Part shown: positions 1-9,346 of the stretch, piece after piece
Position numbering within the stretch: the first letter of the stretch is position 1
How the letters are laid out: every line of letters begins with the position of its first letter
Assembly: GCF_014694375.1 (NCBI RefSeq)
Contig: NZ_JAAUWW010000011.1
Location: 62,001-126,000, forward strand
DNA: 64,000 nt
Direction of reading: 5' to 3'
Origin: Vibrio sp. S17_S38
GTDB taxonomy: Bacteria; Pseudomonadota; Gammaproteobacteria; Enterobacterales; Vibrionaceae
Notes under the pieces: model-generated
Told to the model about the DNA's origin: nothing
The model's database searches: none
Seen by the model: only the letters and a program-made list of their open reading frames with translations
Position numbers and translations under genes: made by a program

Positions 1-64
1 CTCTCAATTATTAGTTAATAAGCACCTTCCATTAAGTTGGTATGTTATTAACGGATGCTAATGA

Positions 65-622
65 TTAAATCTTACCAACAAGATCTAATGATGGAGCTAG
101 AGTGGCTTCACCTTCTTTCCATTTTGCAGGACAAACTTCACCTGGGTGAGATGCAACATATTGCGCCGCTTTTACTTTACGAAGTAGATCTTCTGCATCA
201 CGACCAATACCTTCAGCAGTAATTTCCATTGCTTGGATAGTGCCTTCTGGATCGATAAGGAAAGTTGCTCGATCTGCAAGGCCTTGACCCTCTCGCATAA
301 CACCAAAGTTATTGGTAATGTTGCCAGTTTGGTCACCTAGCATGTAGTACTGAATTTTACCAATAGTGTCAGAGCTGTCATGCCAAGCTTTGTGGGTAAA
401 ATGAGTATCGGTTGATACTGAATACACTTCTACGCCACGCTTTTGTAACTCTTCATAATGGTCAGCAAGGTCACCAAGTTCTGTAGGACATACAAATGTA
501 AAATCGGCTGGGTAGAAGAAAAATACAGCCCACTTACCTAATACATCTTTTTCTGAAACCTCAATAAACTCGCCGTTTTTGAATGCTGTCGCGTTGAATG
601 GTTTGATTTGAGTGTTAATCAT
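65..622 (-). CDS. ahpC: Alkyl hydroperoxide reductase subunit C (typical 2-Cys peroxiredoxin)
   Basis: A cytoplasmic peroxidase that reduces H2O2 and organic peroxides. The peroxidatic cysteine is C45 in the motif FVCPTE, and the resolving cysteine is C164 in EVCPAKW. Both are present, and the 185-residue length matches the E. coli-type AhpC (187). The C-terminal SLDLVGKI tail is the usual one. The start is supported by an AGGAAAG ribosome site about 8 bases upstream. A partner ahpF would be expected just downstream on the minus strand, but the window ends 64 bases past the stop, so its presence is unknown. An OxyR-like site and a promoter lie upstream (729-796), fitting peroxide induction. 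Very sure of the family. Confidence 0.97.
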   Translation of the reverse strand: MINTQIKPFNATAFKNGEFIEVSEKDVLGKWAVFFFYPADFTFVCPTELGDLADHYEELQKRGVEVYSVSTDTHFTHKAWHDSSDTIGKIQYYMLGDQTGNITNNFGVMREGQGLADRATFLIDPEGTIQAMEITAEGIGRDAEDLLRKVKAAQYVASHPGEVCPAKWKEGEATLAPSLDLVGKI

Positions 623-728
623 AATATTTACTTTCCTATGTTGGATTGAAGTTTTAACTAATTGCTAAATTCTGCTGGCACAGTCTGTTTTATATTCTCA
701 GCTCTGCCTCGTTTCTTGCTTACGGGGA

Positions 729-757
729 GTATATTCACATTCTTTGGTTGATTAATA
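729..757 (-). promoter_or_regulatory. ahpC promoter (activator-dependent type)
   Basis: Read on the minus strand, a good -10 hexamer TATACT lies at 734-729. The -35 position, 17 bases further upstream (757-752), reads TATTAA and is poor. A weak -35 next to an OxyR-like site is what activator-dependent promoters show. It predicts a leader of about 100 bases before ahpC. Confidence 0.5.
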
Positions 758-759
758 AA

Positions 760-796
760 ATAGATTGTTCTTATTGTATTGATAGGTTTTGGCTAT
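760..796 (-). promoter_or_regulatory. OxyR-like binding site upstream of ahpC
   Basis: Two ATAGnTnnnAnCTAT elements are separated by exactly 7 bases, the arrangement of the OxyR tetramer site. The first (760-774) reads ATAGATTGTTCTTAT and the second (782-796) reads ATAGGTTTTGGCTAT. Together they match 17 of the 20 fixed positions. The site ends 2 bases from the inferred ahpC -35 region. The match is seen in the sequence; binding is inferred. Confidence 0.6.
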
Positions 797-895
797 TTAT
801 TGGGTTTTTATCAGTCGAAGTGTTTTTCTGTAGTGAGTCTGAAATTGAAATGAGTTTTGGGAAAAGGTGAGTTTGAAAAGATATGGACATTTAAC

Positions 896-922
896 TCGGA
901 CGCGGGTTCAGCTGACGCCAGC
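896..922 (+). repeat. Imperfect inverted copy of the ssrA 3' end
   Basis: The plus strand here carries TCGGACGCGGGTTCA, identical over 15 bases to the tmRNA T-arm region. Five differing bases follow, then CGCCAGC, again identical and at the same spacing (22 of 27 positions). The genuine copy is on the minus strand at 1070-1096, so the two are in inverted orientation. It could be a relic of integration at ssrA or a dispersed intergenic repeat. Apart from this, the ahpC regulatory sites and the ssrA terminator, I see nothing in the gap from 623 to 1063. Confidence 0.55.
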
Positions 923-1020
923 GCATTCAAGCTATATGTGAGAAATGAGAGAGGTAGTGTTAATGATGAATGCAGGATATTCATGTATAGCAATCGATAG
1001 TGAATATATACATAAAAACA

Positions 1021-1056
1021 AAAATGCCACGACCTCATTGAGGTAGTGGCATTTTT
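1021..1056 (-). terminator. Terminator after ssrA
   Basis: A hairpin with arms AATGCCAC and GTGGCATT, extended by ACCT/AGGT, is flanked by A and T runs. On the minus strand it lies just beyond the CCA end of tmRNA and is followed by a T-run. Confidence 0.75.
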
Positions 1057-1063
1057 GTTAGAT

Positions 1064-1430
1064 TGGTGGAGCTGGCGGGATTTGAACCCGCGTCCGAAAA
1101 TCATTCACCGTTGGTACTACATGTTTAGTCGATCTTTAATTTCACCACCGACCTGCGAACCGACACGCTAGCTGATGGCTATCCTGAATTATTTTTAATG
1201 CTTTGTCTCTCAGGCTGGAGACGCCACACGAGTTCGTTTGGGTTTGACTCTCTGTTGTTCCCCGTCTTACAAACGGAAGCTAGGGCAGAAAGGCTCTCAG
1301 CAGGGTATTAAGCTGCTAGTGCGTAGTTTTCGTCGTTTGCGACTATTTTTTTGCGGCTTTTTACGTGGCAAACCGCCCCACGACATGCACCTAAGACTTC
1401 AAAATTCCCGTCGAATCCTAAATCAGCCCC
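1064..1430 (-). ncRNA. ssrA: Transfer-messenger RNA (tmRNA)
   Basis: tmRNA rescues stalled ribosomes and tags the unfinished protein for proteolysis. The 5' end GGGGCTGA (1430 inward) and the 3' tRNA-like end with T-arm GGTTCAAATCC and encoded CCA (1066-1064) are both present, giving 367 nt (E. coli 363). The tag reading frame runs from 1340 down to 1311 with a TAA at 1310-1308 and encodes ANDENYALAA, the same tag as in E. coli. Its protein partner smpB lies 170 bases upstream on the same strand. The 3' end of ssrA is a known integration hot spot in vibrios, but no integrase or island is seen here. Confidence 0.98.
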
Positions 1431-1600
1431 AAGTTTTCCGTTTGAATTATTTTGAACTACTCATCAAAAGATCAAACCAACGCTATTAACGCTGTGTATA
1501 TAACTTAACGCGCATAGTAACATAAAACTTTTAAGAGTCTAGTGACTAAAGATTAAGTGGTTAACAATACAACACTTTTGCATCGTACTGTTTGGGTTGC

Positions 1601-2086
1601 TTAACGTAAACTGCTTTTCATGATACGAGCTTTATCGCGTTGCCAATCTTGGTTTTTCTGATCATCACGCTTATCGTGTAATTTCTTACCCTTTGCAACG
1701 CCAATTTTCATTTTCACCCAAGATTGAGACCAATAAAGCGATAGGGCAATTAGAGTCATACCTTCTCGATTTACTCGCCCAAATAGGTTATCTAATTCAC
1801 GACGATTGAGTAAAAGCTTACGAACCCGAGTTGGGTTGGCGACAATATGCGTAGAGGCTTGATTAAGTGGTATGATTGAAGCGCCACTTAGGAATGCCTC
1901 ACCATCGCGAAGGAAAACGTAGCTTTCTGCGATATTGGCTTTACCTTGACGTAAAGATTTGACTTCCCAACCTTGCAGCTCAAGACCAACTTCTACTTCA
2001 TCATCAACGAAATATTCGTGTCGAGCTTGCTTGTTTAGGGCGATAGTATTACTACCGGCTTTTGATTTTGATTTTTTCTTTGCCAT
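1601..2086 (-). CDS. smpB: SsrA-binding protein SmpB
   Basis: SmpB binds tmRNA and delivers it to stalled ribosomes; its C-terminal tail acts in the decoding centre. The 161-residue protein has the OB-fold core, with family motifs NKQARHEYF near the N-terminus and [19 protein letters not shown] at about residues 34-52. The basic KLHDKRDD...DWQRDKAR tail is intact. The N-terminus is Lys-rich. It sits immediately upstream of ssrA on the same strand, so both halves of the rescue system are neighbours. It is divergent from ratA. Confidence 0.98.
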   Translation of the reverse strand: MAKKKSKSKAGSNTIALNKQARHEYFVDDEVEVGLELQGWEVKSLRQGKANIAESYVFLRDGEAFLSGASIIPLNQASTHIVANPTRVRKLLLNRRELDNLFGRVNREGMTLIALSLYWSQSWVKMKIGVAKGKKLHDKRDDQKNQDWQRDKARIMKSSLR

Positions 2087-2199
2087 AATGGCCTCATTAT
2101 ACGGATTGCTTTTATTTTGGCGAATCCTTTTGTTCTAATTCTTGGTAATATTTTGTTTATTTTCGAGAATTTTCTTCATGGTTCAAATTAGGAAGAAGT

Positions 2200-2637
2200 A
2201 TGCCCCAGGTTAATCGTTCAGCATTAGTCTCGTTTAGTGCTCAGCTAATGTATGATTTGGTCAATGATGTTGAAAAATACCCTGAATTTTTGCCAGGATG
2301 CTCAGGCTCTAAATTAATTGAATCAAGTCAAACGGCGATGGTGGCATCGGTTGATGTTTCTAAAGCCGGTATAAAAAAGACGTTTACTACCTCCAACCTT
2401 ATGATCCCTGGCCGCTTAATTAACTTACAGTTAGTGGATGGCCCTTTTAAAAGCTTATCTGGAAGTTGGCGTTTTATTCCTTTAGATGATTTTGCTTGTA
2501 AGATTGAGTTTCAGTTAGAGTTTGAGTTTTCTAATAAATTGATTGAAATGGCTTTTGGCAAAATATTTAACGAACTTACTAGCAATATGGTGAAATCGTT
2601 TACTCAAAGGGCAAAACAAGTTTATGTTAACAATTAA
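2200..2637 (+). CDS. ratA: RatA-like START/polyketide cyclase-fold protein
   Basis: A 145-residue protein of the RatA/YfjG family (START-like fold, related to Coq10 ubiquinone-binding proteins). In E. coli RatA has been described as inhibiting 70S ribosome assembly; the exact role is debated. Family features seen are PQVNRSALV at the start, the MYDLVNDVEKYPEFLPGCSGS helix, the WRF strand, and a long C-terminal helix ending in AFGKIFNELTSNMVKSFTQRA. It is divergent from smpB and 28 bases upstream of ratB, a pairing conserved in gammaproteobacteria. Confidence 0.93.
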   Translation: MPQVNRSALVSFSAQLMYDLVNDVEKYPEFLPGCSGSKLIESSQTAMVASVDVSKAGIKKTFTTSNLMIPGRLINLQLVDGPFKSLSGSWRFIPLDDFACKIEFQLEFEFSNKLIEMAFGKIFNELTSNMVKSFTQRAKQVYVNN

Positions 2638-2665
2638 GTATTCATAACCCATATACAAACAAAGA

Positions 2666-2977
2666 GTGATGTCCGTGACTGAGCAAAATTTGAATAAATC
2701 ATTAATTCGTGTGGAAGTTGTATATGCTTTACCTCATGAGCAAAAAGTCTTCGAGTTAGCAGTATCTAGTGATATGTCTGTACAGGAGATTATTGAACAA
2801 TCTGGTGTATTAGAGTCATATCCTGAGATCGATCTTAAGAGTAATAAAGTCGGTGTGTTTAGCCGTAATATTAAATTGGATGCAAATGTGCGGGATAAAG
2901 ATCGAATTGAAATTTATCGGCCATTACTTGCTGATCCGAAAGAGATTAGGCGTAAGCGTGCAGAGCAGAAAAAATGA
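2666..2977 (+). CDS. ratB: RnfH/RatB family protein (UPF0125)
   Basis: A small beta-grasp (ubiquitin-like fold) protein of unknown biochemical role, always next to ratA. Family motifs are VEVVYALP near the start, the core IDLKSNKVGVFSR and the C-terminal EIYRPLLADPKEIRR. The start is uncertain: GTG 2666, ATG 2669 and GTG 2675 are all in frame, and the AAAGAG ribosome site is best spaced for 2675. The difference is at most three residues. The name RnfH reflects homology and does not show a link to the Rnf complex. Confidence 0.92.
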   Translation: MMSVTEQNLNKSLIRVEVVYALPHEQKVFELAVSSDMSVQEIIEQSGVLESYPEIDLKSNKVGVFSRNIKLDANVRDKDRIEIYRPLLADPKEIRRKRAEQKK

Positions 2978-3012
2978 AACCGTAGTTAATGGAAGATTGT
3001 TTTCCATAATAT

Positions 3013-3057
3013 AAAAAAGTCCCTATATCAGCTCATATCTGATATAGGGACTTTTTT
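3013..3057. terminator. Bidirectional terminator between ratB and bamE
   Basis: A perfect hairpin with arms AGTCCCTATATCAG and CTGATATAGGGACT is flanked by A6 on the left and T6 on the right. It can end transcription from both convergent genes. Confidence 0.92.
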
Positions 3058-3080
3058 ACATCAATAGATAGTGAGATCTA

Positions 3081-3446
3081 TTATTGCAATGGAGTATTGA
3101 AATCAGGGTTGAGATCAAAGTCACCAGAAGCTTTGGTTAGCTTTTGTGACATTTCATCAAACGTAATTTCAAGGTTTTTTTGTATTGTATCGTCATGACC
3201 ATGAGTAAAGTTATAAATGTAGTACCAAGTATCAGGGTAACCATTTTGAACCAGCATAGGTGAGCCTAAAACGAAACGAACCTGTTCTTTGGTCATGCCA
3301 ATACGAATTTTATCAACGTCTGGTTGTTCAACGTAGTTACCTTGGGCTATATCTATTCGGTAAACAAAGCGTTCTAAAACGCTGCAACCAGACAATAAAA
3401 GAGTCAGAACTAAAGGGATAATCATTATCCACTTTTTAAAATGCAT
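3081..3446 (-). CDS. bamE: Outer membrane assembly lipoprotein BamE (SmpA)
   Basis: A small lipoprotein of the BAM complex that supports folding of outer membrane beta-barrels. It has a signal peptide with lipobox LLSGC, so C21 should be the lipidated residue. The SmpA/OmlA fold follows, with the family stretch [17 protein letters not shown] and then DTWYYIYN. At 121 residues it is of normal size. It is convergent with ratB and divergent from recN, the same arrangement as in E. coli. Confidence 0.96.
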   Translation of the reverse strand: MHFKKWIMIIPLVLTLLLSGCSVLERFVYRIDIAQGNYVEQPDVDKIRIGMTKEQVRFVLGSPMLVQNGYPDTWYYIYNFTHGHDDTIQKNLEITFDEMSQKLTKASGDFDLNPDFNTPLQ

Positions 3447-3684
3447 AGTGGCTTTCTTTGAGTTGAGGGATAAAAACTGCCTTGATGATAAACAAGCGCA
3501 GCCCAGAAGTAAAAGCTCTCTGTTCGAAAGATGGAAATAAGACCATAATTTTTGAGTTTGGTTGCAGAAAATTAATAAAAATAGAAAAAGATAGTGTAGG
3601 TATAGTGCCTTCTATTCTCAGATGTGAATACTTTAAGTAAATAACGAAGGGACAAAGTCATTAAATAGCTAATAAAAAACTTTA

Positions 3685-3700
3685 CTGTATAAAAAGCCAG
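3685..3700 (+). promoter_or_regulatory. LexA (SOS) box 1 upstream of recN
   Basis: CTGTATAAAAAGCCAG fits CTG-N10-CAG with one mismatch to the preferred CTGT...ACAG ends. It lies 6 bases before a second, perfect box. The rest of the gap 3447-3684 shows nothing recognisable. Confidence 0.65.
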
Positions 3701-3706
3701 TATATA

Positions 3707-3722
3707 CTGTTTTTACATACAG
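3707..3722 (+). promoter_or_regulatory. LexA (SOS) box 2 upstream of recN
   Basis: CTGTTTTTACATACAG is a perfect CTGT-N8-ACAG box, ending 29 bases before the recN start codon. Multiple boxes before recN are also known in E. coli, where recN is among the most strongly induced SOS genes. Confidence 0.88.
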
Positions 3723-3751
3723 TGATTAATTTGGTTTTTAAAGGTGGATTT

Positions 3752-5416
3752 ATGCTCTCTCATTTAAGTGTTAATAATTTTGCGATTGTTAAGTCTTTGC
3801 AGCTAGAGCTTTTCAAAGGAATGACAACGATTACCGGTGAAACGGGCGCGGGTAAATCTATTGCTATCGACGCACTAGGACTGTGTCTCGGTGGGCGATC
3901 GGATAGTAATGTAGTCAGACCCGGCGAAGAAAAAACTGATATTAGCGCATCGTTTATTCTAGATAACAATGTTCGAGCAACACGCTGGCTAGAAGACAAT
4001 GAATTGCTTGATAGTGGTGAGTGTATTATACGCCGGATTATCACTAAAGAAGGACGCTCACGTGCGTTTATTAATGGTAATCCTGTCCCTCTTTCATTGC
4101 TTAAATCGTTAGGGCAAACGTTGGTTAATATTCATGGTCAACATGCTCATCATCAGTTAATGAAACCTGAATATCAGCTGACTTTGCTCGATCAATATGC
4201 TGGTCATCAAGGATTAATTGAGGCGACTAAAAAAACCTACTCCGATTGGCGGCAGAAACAAAACCAATTAAAAACGTTACGTATTAGTAGCCAAGATAAT
4301 TTAGCTCAGAAGCAATTACTTGAATACCAAGTTAAAGAATTGGATGAACTTGCCCTAGGCGAGGATGAATTTTTAGAACTTGAGCAAGAACACAAATTGT
4401 TATCCAGCAGTGGCCAAATAGCCCTGACGTGTCAGCAAGCGATTAACGATCTTTATGATGGTGATGATGCGAATGCATTAGGTCTACTTAATTCTGTTAG
4501 TCATGCTTTGAACGAATTAGTGGATCTAGATCCTAAGTTGTCACATCTGCCAAGCATGCTATCAGAAGCTATCATTCAATTAGATGAAATTAATCTAGAG
4601 TTGCGTTCTTATGCGGATGATATTGATGTGGATCCGACGCGAATTGCTGAAGTGGAAGATCGTTTTAGTAAGGTGATGGGTACCTCCAAGAAGCACAGCG
4701 TATCGGCGGATGAGTTGTATCAACATCATCAAAAGATTAAAGAAGAGATTGACGCATTAGATTGTTCTGATGAGAGATTCGAACAGCTTGAGCGTGATGT
4801 AGAAGAAAAGTATCAAATTTTTATTCAGTCAGCAGAAAAACTCAGCAAGAGCCGTAAACGTTACGCTAAAGAGCTGAATAAGCTCATCACTCAAAGTATG
4901 CATGAGCTTAGCATGGCACAAGCACAGTTTTGTATTGATATAAGTAGCGAAGTCAAAAATGCAACGCCACTTGGTATTGATAGTATCAGTTTCTTGGTTT
5001 CAGCAAACCCAGGCCAACCATTACAAGCTTTGGCAAAAGTAGCATCTGGTGGCGAGCTTTCTCGTATATCTCTGGCAATTCAAGTCATCACGGCTCAAAA
5101 GGTACAAACGCCAAGTCTCATTTTCGATGAAGTTGATGTGGGGATCAGTGGCCCAACGGCGAGTGTGGTTGGTAAAATGTTACGTAAGTTAGGGGAGTCG
5201 ACTCAAGTTTTGTGTGTAACCCATTTACCGCAAGTGGCAGGATGTGGTCACCAGCAACTCTTTGTGTCCAAGCAAGCGAAAGCTGGTAAGACGGAAACTA
5301 GAATGAACCTTCTCGATAATAACCAACGTGTGGATGAACTGGCACGTTTACTTGGTGGTAGCCAAATTACTGACTCAACTCGAGCTAATGCCAAAGAGTT
5401 GTTAGTTGCAGCATAG
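3752..5416 (+). CDS. recN: DNA repair protein RecN (SMC-like ATPase)
   Basis: An SMC-like ATPase acting in double-strand break repair and sister chromatid cohesion. The ATG at 3752 is chosen because AAGGTGG (3741-3747) precedes it and the protein then begins [13 protein letters not shown] as the family does, giving 554 residues. An upstream in-frame GTG overlaps the LexA box. Walker A is GETGAGKS at residues 29-36, with coiled-coil arms in the middle. The ABC signature ASGGELSR and Walker [14 protein letters not shown] are near the C-terminus. The protein ends LLVAA, like the LAA-type ClpXP degradation end of E. coli RecN. Confidence 0.97.
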   Translation: MLSHLSVNNFAIVKSLQLELFKGMTTITGETGAGKSIAIDALGLCLGGRSDSNVVRPGEEKTDISASFILDNNVRATRWLEDNELLDSGECIIRRIITKEGRSRAFINGNPVPLSLLKSLGQTLVNIHGQHAHHQLMKPEYQLTLLDQYAGHQGLIEATKKTYSDWRQKQNQLKTLRISSQDNLAQKQLLEYQVKELDELALGEDEFLELEQEHKLLSSSGQIALTCQQAINDLYDGDDANALGLLNSVSHALNELVDLDPKLSHLPSMLSEAIIQLDEINLELRSYADDIDVDPTRIAEVEDRFSKVMGTSKKHSVSADELYQHHQKIKEEIDALDCSDERFEQLERDVEEKYQIFIQSAEKLSKSRKRYAKELNKLITQSMHELSMAQAQFCIDISSEVKNATPLGIDSISFLVSANPGQPLQALAKVASGGELSRISLAIQVITAQKVQTPSLIFDEVDVGISGPTASVVGKMLRKLGESTQVLCVTHLPQVAGCGHQQLFVSKQAKAGKTETRMNLLDNNQRVDELARLLGGSQITDSTRANAKELLVAA

Positions 5417-5445
5417 TGATTCATTAAAAATATAGAAATAAAAGT

Positions 5446-5473
5446 TGGGATCTTGCTTTTGGATAAGATCCCA
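5446..5473. terminator. Terminator between recN and nadK
   Basis: A hairpin with arms TGGGATCTT and AAGATCCCA, followed by a T-rich tract, lies between the convergent recN and nadK genes. Confidence 0.8.
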
Positions 5474-5527
5474 TCTTCTTTATTCTAGAAAGAAGAGTCG
5501 TCTTTATTTATGTCTCAGCTTCTGCTT

Positions 5528-6412
5528 TTAAAATAGTTTACTTGACCACCCTAATTTTTCGCGCAGTACATGATAGTAACTGTAGTCTTCAGGATGAATC
5601 AGCTTCAAAATACTTGGGCTTTGAAAAATATGAATTTCATCTCCGGGCGATACTGGTAAGGAGATTTGCCCATCACAACTGACTTCTTGTGTTCCTCTAT
5701 TATCGGGAGAAACCACTAATTTTATTTTGCGATTACCGTCAACTACTAAAGGTCGGCTCGACAGAGTATGTGGGAACATCGGTACTAAAGAGATAGCATT
5801 TAAGCTTGGTGATAAAATAGGGCCGCCACCGGAAAGTGAATAAGCTGTTGATCCTGTTGGGGTTGAAACGATTAACCCGTCTGAACGTTGAGAGAAAGCA
5901 AAGCGGTCATCGATATAGACTTCAAACTCAATCATATGGGCCACTTTACCTGGGTGAAGTACCACTTCATTTAAGGCTGAGTTGTGACTTTTTGTTTGAC
6001 CATGCCGATGAACTTCCGCTTCTAATAAAAAACGATCTTCGCTTAAATAATGCCCTTTCAATACATTTAATAATGAATCGTGAAAATCTTCAGGATTCAG
6101 ATCAGTTAGAAAACCTAAACTTCCGCGGTTCACGCCGATGACCGAAATATCAAAGCGAGAAAGTATGCGAGCCGCACCCAGCATATTTCCATCACCGCCA
6201 ACTACAATGGCGAGATCTGCTTGCTCACCAATCTGTAATAAGCTGGTAAATATAGATTTTGGTAATTCTTCCAATATATCGATTAAGCGATCATCAACTA
6301 AAACTTGGTAACCTTGGTCAATTAACCAAAAAAATAATTCTTTATGAGTTTGCACAGCTTTATGGTTACGAGGTTTACCAATAATAGCGATTACGTTAAA
6401 CGGCTTTTGCAT
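5528..6412 (-). CDS. nadK: NAD kinase
   Basis: Phosphorylates NAD to NADP in the cytoplasm using ATP. The 294-residue protein carries the hallmark GGDGN (residues 72-76), the second conserved stretch [10 protein letters not shown] and the glycine-rich [17 protein letters not shown] motif. Length fits the family (E. coli 292). It is convergent with recN and divergent from grpE, as in E. coli and other vibrios. Confidence 0.97.
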   Translation of the reverse strand: MQKPFNVIAIIGKPRNHKAVQTHKELFFWLIDQGYQVLVDDRLIDILEELPKSIFTSLLQIGEQADLAIVVGGDGNMLGAARILSRFDISVIGVNRGSLGFLTDLNPEDFHDSLLNVLKGHYLSEDRFLLEAEVHRHGQTKSHNSALNEVVLHPGKVAHMIEFEVYIDDRFAFSQRSDGLIVSTPTGSTAYSLSGGGPILSPSLNAISLVPMFPHTLSSRPLVVDGNRKIKLVVSPDNRGTQEVSCDGQISLPVSPGDEIHIFQSPSILKLIHPEDYSYYHVLREKLGWSSKLF

Positions 6413-6450
6413 AATATCTCTGCTCTTTCATTAAGGATTCGTATTTTACG

Positions 6451-6478
6451 CTTGAATCAAAAATCTTCGTCCCCATAA
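6451..6478 (+). promoter_or_regulatory. Sigma-32 (heat-shock) promoter of grpE
   Basis: CTTGAA (6451-6456) and CCCCATAA (6471-6478) are separated by 14 bases, matching the RpoH consensus CTTGAAA/CCCCATnT. It lies about 90 bases upstream of grpE. Confidence 0.85.
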
Positions 6479-6565
6479 TAAAGGCAAGTGTAACGACTAT
6501 GCGAGTATTTTGTGCCTATTTAAATGGGACAAACGTATGGTCCTGATTAATTTCTTGGAGATGTC

Positions 6566-7180
6566 ATGACAGATAAACACAATAACCCGCATGAAGAAGA
6601 GCTAAAAGCGGAAGAAGTACAAGCAGAAGAAGCACTTGAAAATGAAGCCATCGAAACTATTGGTGATGATGGTGATATTGATTGGAATGAAAGTGGAGAA
6701 ACAGAAGGTTCATTGGTTGCAGAACTAGAAGCTGCGCTAATCGCAAGCCAAGCTCAAGTTAAAGATCAACAAGATTCTGTTCTACGAGCGAAAGCTGAAG
6801 TGGAAAATATGCGTCGTCGTAGCGAGCAAGAAATTGATAAAGCACGTAAATACGCATTGAATAAATTTGCTGAAGAACTGTTACCAGTTATTGATAATTT
6901 AGAACGCGCACTTCAATCTTCTGATCCTGAAAATGAAGCGGTTAAATCCGTGATTGAAGGTGTTGAAATGACACACAAATCATTCGTTGATACTGTTTCT
7001 AAATTTGGCCTTGAAGTTATCAATCCAGAAGGTGAGGCTTTCAATCCTGAATTGCACCAAGCTATTGGCATGCAAGAAAGTGCAGATCATGAATCAAATA
7101 GTGTGATGATCGTAATGCAAAAAGGTTATCAATTGAATGGTCGAGTGATCCGACCTGCAATGGTGATGGTTGCAAAATAA
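6566..7180 (+). CDS. grpE: Nucleotide exchange factor GrpE
   Basis: Releases ADP from DnaK and acts as a thermosensor of the chaperone cycle. The 204-residue protein has an acidic, disordered N-terminus (about residues 1-55) and a long coiled-coil helix with [18 protein letters not shown]. The C-terminal beta domain ends with [18 protein letters not shown], the family signature. GGAG precedes the ATG. It is driven by the sigma-32-like promoter upstream and followed by dnaK, which has its own heat-shock promoter. Confidence 0.97.
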   Translation: MTDKHNNPHEEELKAEEVQAEEALENEAIETIGDDGDIDWNESGETEGSLVAELEAALIASQAQVKDQQDSVLRAKAEVENMRRRSEQEIDKARKYALNKFAEELLPVIDNLERALQSSDPENEAVKSVIEGVEMTHKSFVDTVSKFGLEVINPEGEAFNPELHQAIGMQESADHESNSVMIVMQKGYQLNGRVIRPAMVMVAK

Positions 7181-7280
7181 TATTTCATCTATCCCTTGAA
7201 ATGAAATTTGTAGCCCTTATTTATGGTGTATAAAAGCGAGTTTATCGGTAGATAGCCGCTAGAACAAATTAACAGATAGG

Positions 7281-7308
7281 GTTGAAATCCCAATCTGAGC
7301 CCCCATCT
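7281..7308 (+). promoter_or_regulatory. Sigma-32 (heat-shock) promoter of dnaK
   Basis: GTTGAAA (7281-7287) and a perfect CCCCATCT (7301-7308) are separated by the same 14 bases (hexamer to CCCCAT) as the grpE promoter. A weaker candidate, CTTGAAA at 7195 with CCCTTATT at 7215-7222, lies further upstream. Confidence 0.8.
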
Positions 7309-7374
7309 TATTTGATATAAAAAAAGCTGGGTACAGCAAAAACTGATTAACTGAATTCTTTGGAGAATGTTCTA

Positions 7375-9282
7375 ATGGGTAGAATCATTGGTATTGATTT
7401 AGGTACAACTAACTCATGTGTTGCAGTATTAGACGGCGACAAACCACGCGTAATTGAAAATGCAGAGGGCGAGCGCACAACTGCATCGGTAGTAGCTTAT
7501 ACAGATGGCGAAACATTAGTAGGTCAACCTGCAAAACGCCAAGCAGTTACTAACCCTGAAAATACATTATTTGCTATCAAGCGCTTGATCGGTCGTCGTT
7601 TTGAAGACGAAGAAGTTCAGCGTGATATCGAGATTATGCCTTACAAAATCATCAAGGCAGATAACGGTGATGCATGGGTTGAAGCGAAAGGCCAAAAAAT
7701 GGCTGCTCCTCAAGTTTCTGCTGAAATCTTGAAAAAAATGAAAAAAACAGCTGAAGATTTTCTTGGTGAAGAAGTAACGGCTGCTGTTATTACGGTTCCT
7801 GCTTACTTTAATGATGCACAACGTCAAGCTACAAAAGATGCTGGCCGTATCGCAGGTCTTGAAGTTAAACGTATTATCAACGAACCAACTGCTGCTGCAC
7901 TTGCTTACGGTCTTGATAAAAAAGGCGGCGACCGTACAATCGCTGTTTATGACCTTGGTGGTGGTACGTTCGATATCTCTATCATCGAAATTGATGAAGT
8001 TGAAGGCGAGAAAACATTCGAAGTTCTTTCTACCAACGGTGATACACACCTAGGTGGTGAAGATTTCGATACACGTCTAATCAACTATTTAGTATCTGAA
8101 TTCAAAAATGAGCAAGGTATTGATCTGAAAAAAGATCCTTTAGCCATGCAACGTGTGAAAGAAGCGGCAGAAAAAGCGAAGATTGAATTGTCTTCAGCTC
8201 AACAAACTGACGTAAACCTTCCATATGTGACAGCAGATGCAACTGGTCCTAAGCACATGAACGTTAAAGTAACACGTTCTAAATTAGAATCTTTAGTTGA
8301 AGATCTGGTACAACGTTCTCTTGAACCACTTAAAGTGGCACTTGCTGATGCTGATTTAAGCGTAAGTGATATCACTGACGTTATCTTAGTGGGTGGCCAA
8401 ACACGTATGCCACTAGTTCAGAAGAAAGTAACTGAATTCTTTGGTAAAGAGCCACGTAAAGATGTAAACCCTGATGAAGCGGTAGCGGTAGGTGCAGCGG
8501 TTCAAGCTGGTGTTCTTGCTGGTGATGTGAAAGACGTACTTTTACTTGATGTTACTCCTCTATCTTTCGGTATCGAAACGATGGGTGGTGTGATGACTAA
8601 GCTGATTGAGAAAAACACGACGATTCCAACTAAGGCAAATCAAGTGTTCTCAACTGCTGAAGACAATCAAAGCGCGGTTACGATCCATGTGTTACAAGGT
8701 GAGCGTAAACAAGCTTCTTACAATAAATCTCTAGGTCAATTTAACCTAGAAGGTATTAATGCTGCGCCACGCGGTATGCCTCAAATCGAAGTCACATTCG
8801 ATTTGGATGCAGATGGTATCTTGAACGTATCAGCAAAAGATAAAGCGACAGGTAAAGAACAAAAAATCACGATTCAAGCGAATGGTGGTTTGACTGACGA
8901 AGAAATCGAAAAAATGGTTCAAGAAGCTGAAGCTAATAAAGAAGCTGACAAAAAATTCGAAGAGTTAGTTACTACGCGTAACCAAGCTGATCAGATGATC
9001 CACGGTACTCGTAAACAAATGACAGAAGCAGGTGATTCACTTCCAGACGAAGATAAAGCGAATATCGAAAAAGCGATTGGCGAGCTAGAGCGCGTTAAAT
9101 CTGGTGACGATAAAGCAGTTATCGACGAAAAAGTTCAAGCGTTAGCAGCAGCTGCGCAAAAACTAATGGAAATGGCTCAACAGCAAGCTCAAGCTTCACA
9201 AGGCGGCGAAGGTGATGCAAAACCTGAAGATGACGTAGTGGATGCTGAATTTGAAGAAGTAAAAGACGAAGACAAAAAATAA
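7375..9282 (+). CDS. dnaK: Molecular chaperone DnaK (Hsp70)
   Basis: The central Hsp70 chaperone: ATP-driven binding of unfolded peptides with DnaJ and GrpE. ATG 7375 is chosen because TGGAGA precedes it and the protein starts [14 protein letters not shown], the family start; an in-frame TTG at 7360 is less likely. It has 635 residues (E. coli 638). The nucleotide-binding domain includes the phosphate loops [19 protein letters not shown] and VGGQTRMP. The substrate-binding domain starts after the linker [19 protein letters not shown]. The C-terminus is acidic and ends in DEDKK. Confidence 0.98.
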   Translation: MGRIIGIDLGTTNSCVAVLDGDKPRVIENAEGERTTASVVAYTDGETLVGQPAKRQAVTNPENTLFAIKRLIGRRFEDEEVQRDIEIMPYKIIKADNGDAWVEAKGQKMAAPQVSAEILKKMKKTAEDFLGEEVTAAVITVPAYFNDAQRQATKDAGRIAGLEVKRIINEPTAAALAYGLDKKGGDRTIAVYDLGGGTFDISIIEIDEVEGEKTFEVLSTNGDTHLGGEDFDTRLINYLVSEFKNEQGIDLKKDPLAMQRVKEAAEKAKIELSSAQQTDVNLPYVTADATGPKHMNVKVTRSKLESLVEDLVQRSLEPLKVALADADLSVSDITDVILVGGQTRMPLVQKKVTEFFGKEPRKDVNPDEAVAVGAAVQAGVLAGDVKDVLLLDVTPLSFGIETMGGVMTKLIEKNTTIPTKANQVFSTAEDNQSAVTIHVLQGERKQASYNKSLGQFNLEGINAAPRGMPQIEVTFDLDADGILNVSAKDKATGKEQKITIQANGGLTDEEIEKMVQEAEANKEADKKFEELVTTRNQADQMIHGTRKQMTEAGDSLPDEDKANIEKAIGELERVKSGDDKAVIDEKVQALAAAAQKLMEMAQQQAQASQGGEGDAKPEDDVVDAEFEEVKDEDKK

Positions 9283-9346
9283 TCCACCGGATTAAGTCGA
9301 GTCTGAAAAGTGAGCTATTAATTGCTTACTAATATCAGAATAAGCT

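Noticed and set aside
811..1104. 97-codon minus-strand open frame between ahpC and ssrA
   Set aside because: It begins inside the tmRNA 3' end and runs through the ssrA terminator and the inverted T-arm copy. It has no ribosome site and no recognisable domain.
1238..1489. 83-codon plus-strand open frame
   Set aside because: It is antisense to tmRNA; the base pattern is explained by the RNA gene.
7567..8049. 160-codon frame antisense to dnaK
   Set aside because: It lies wholly inside dnaK and reflects its codon bias; no ribosome site or known domain.
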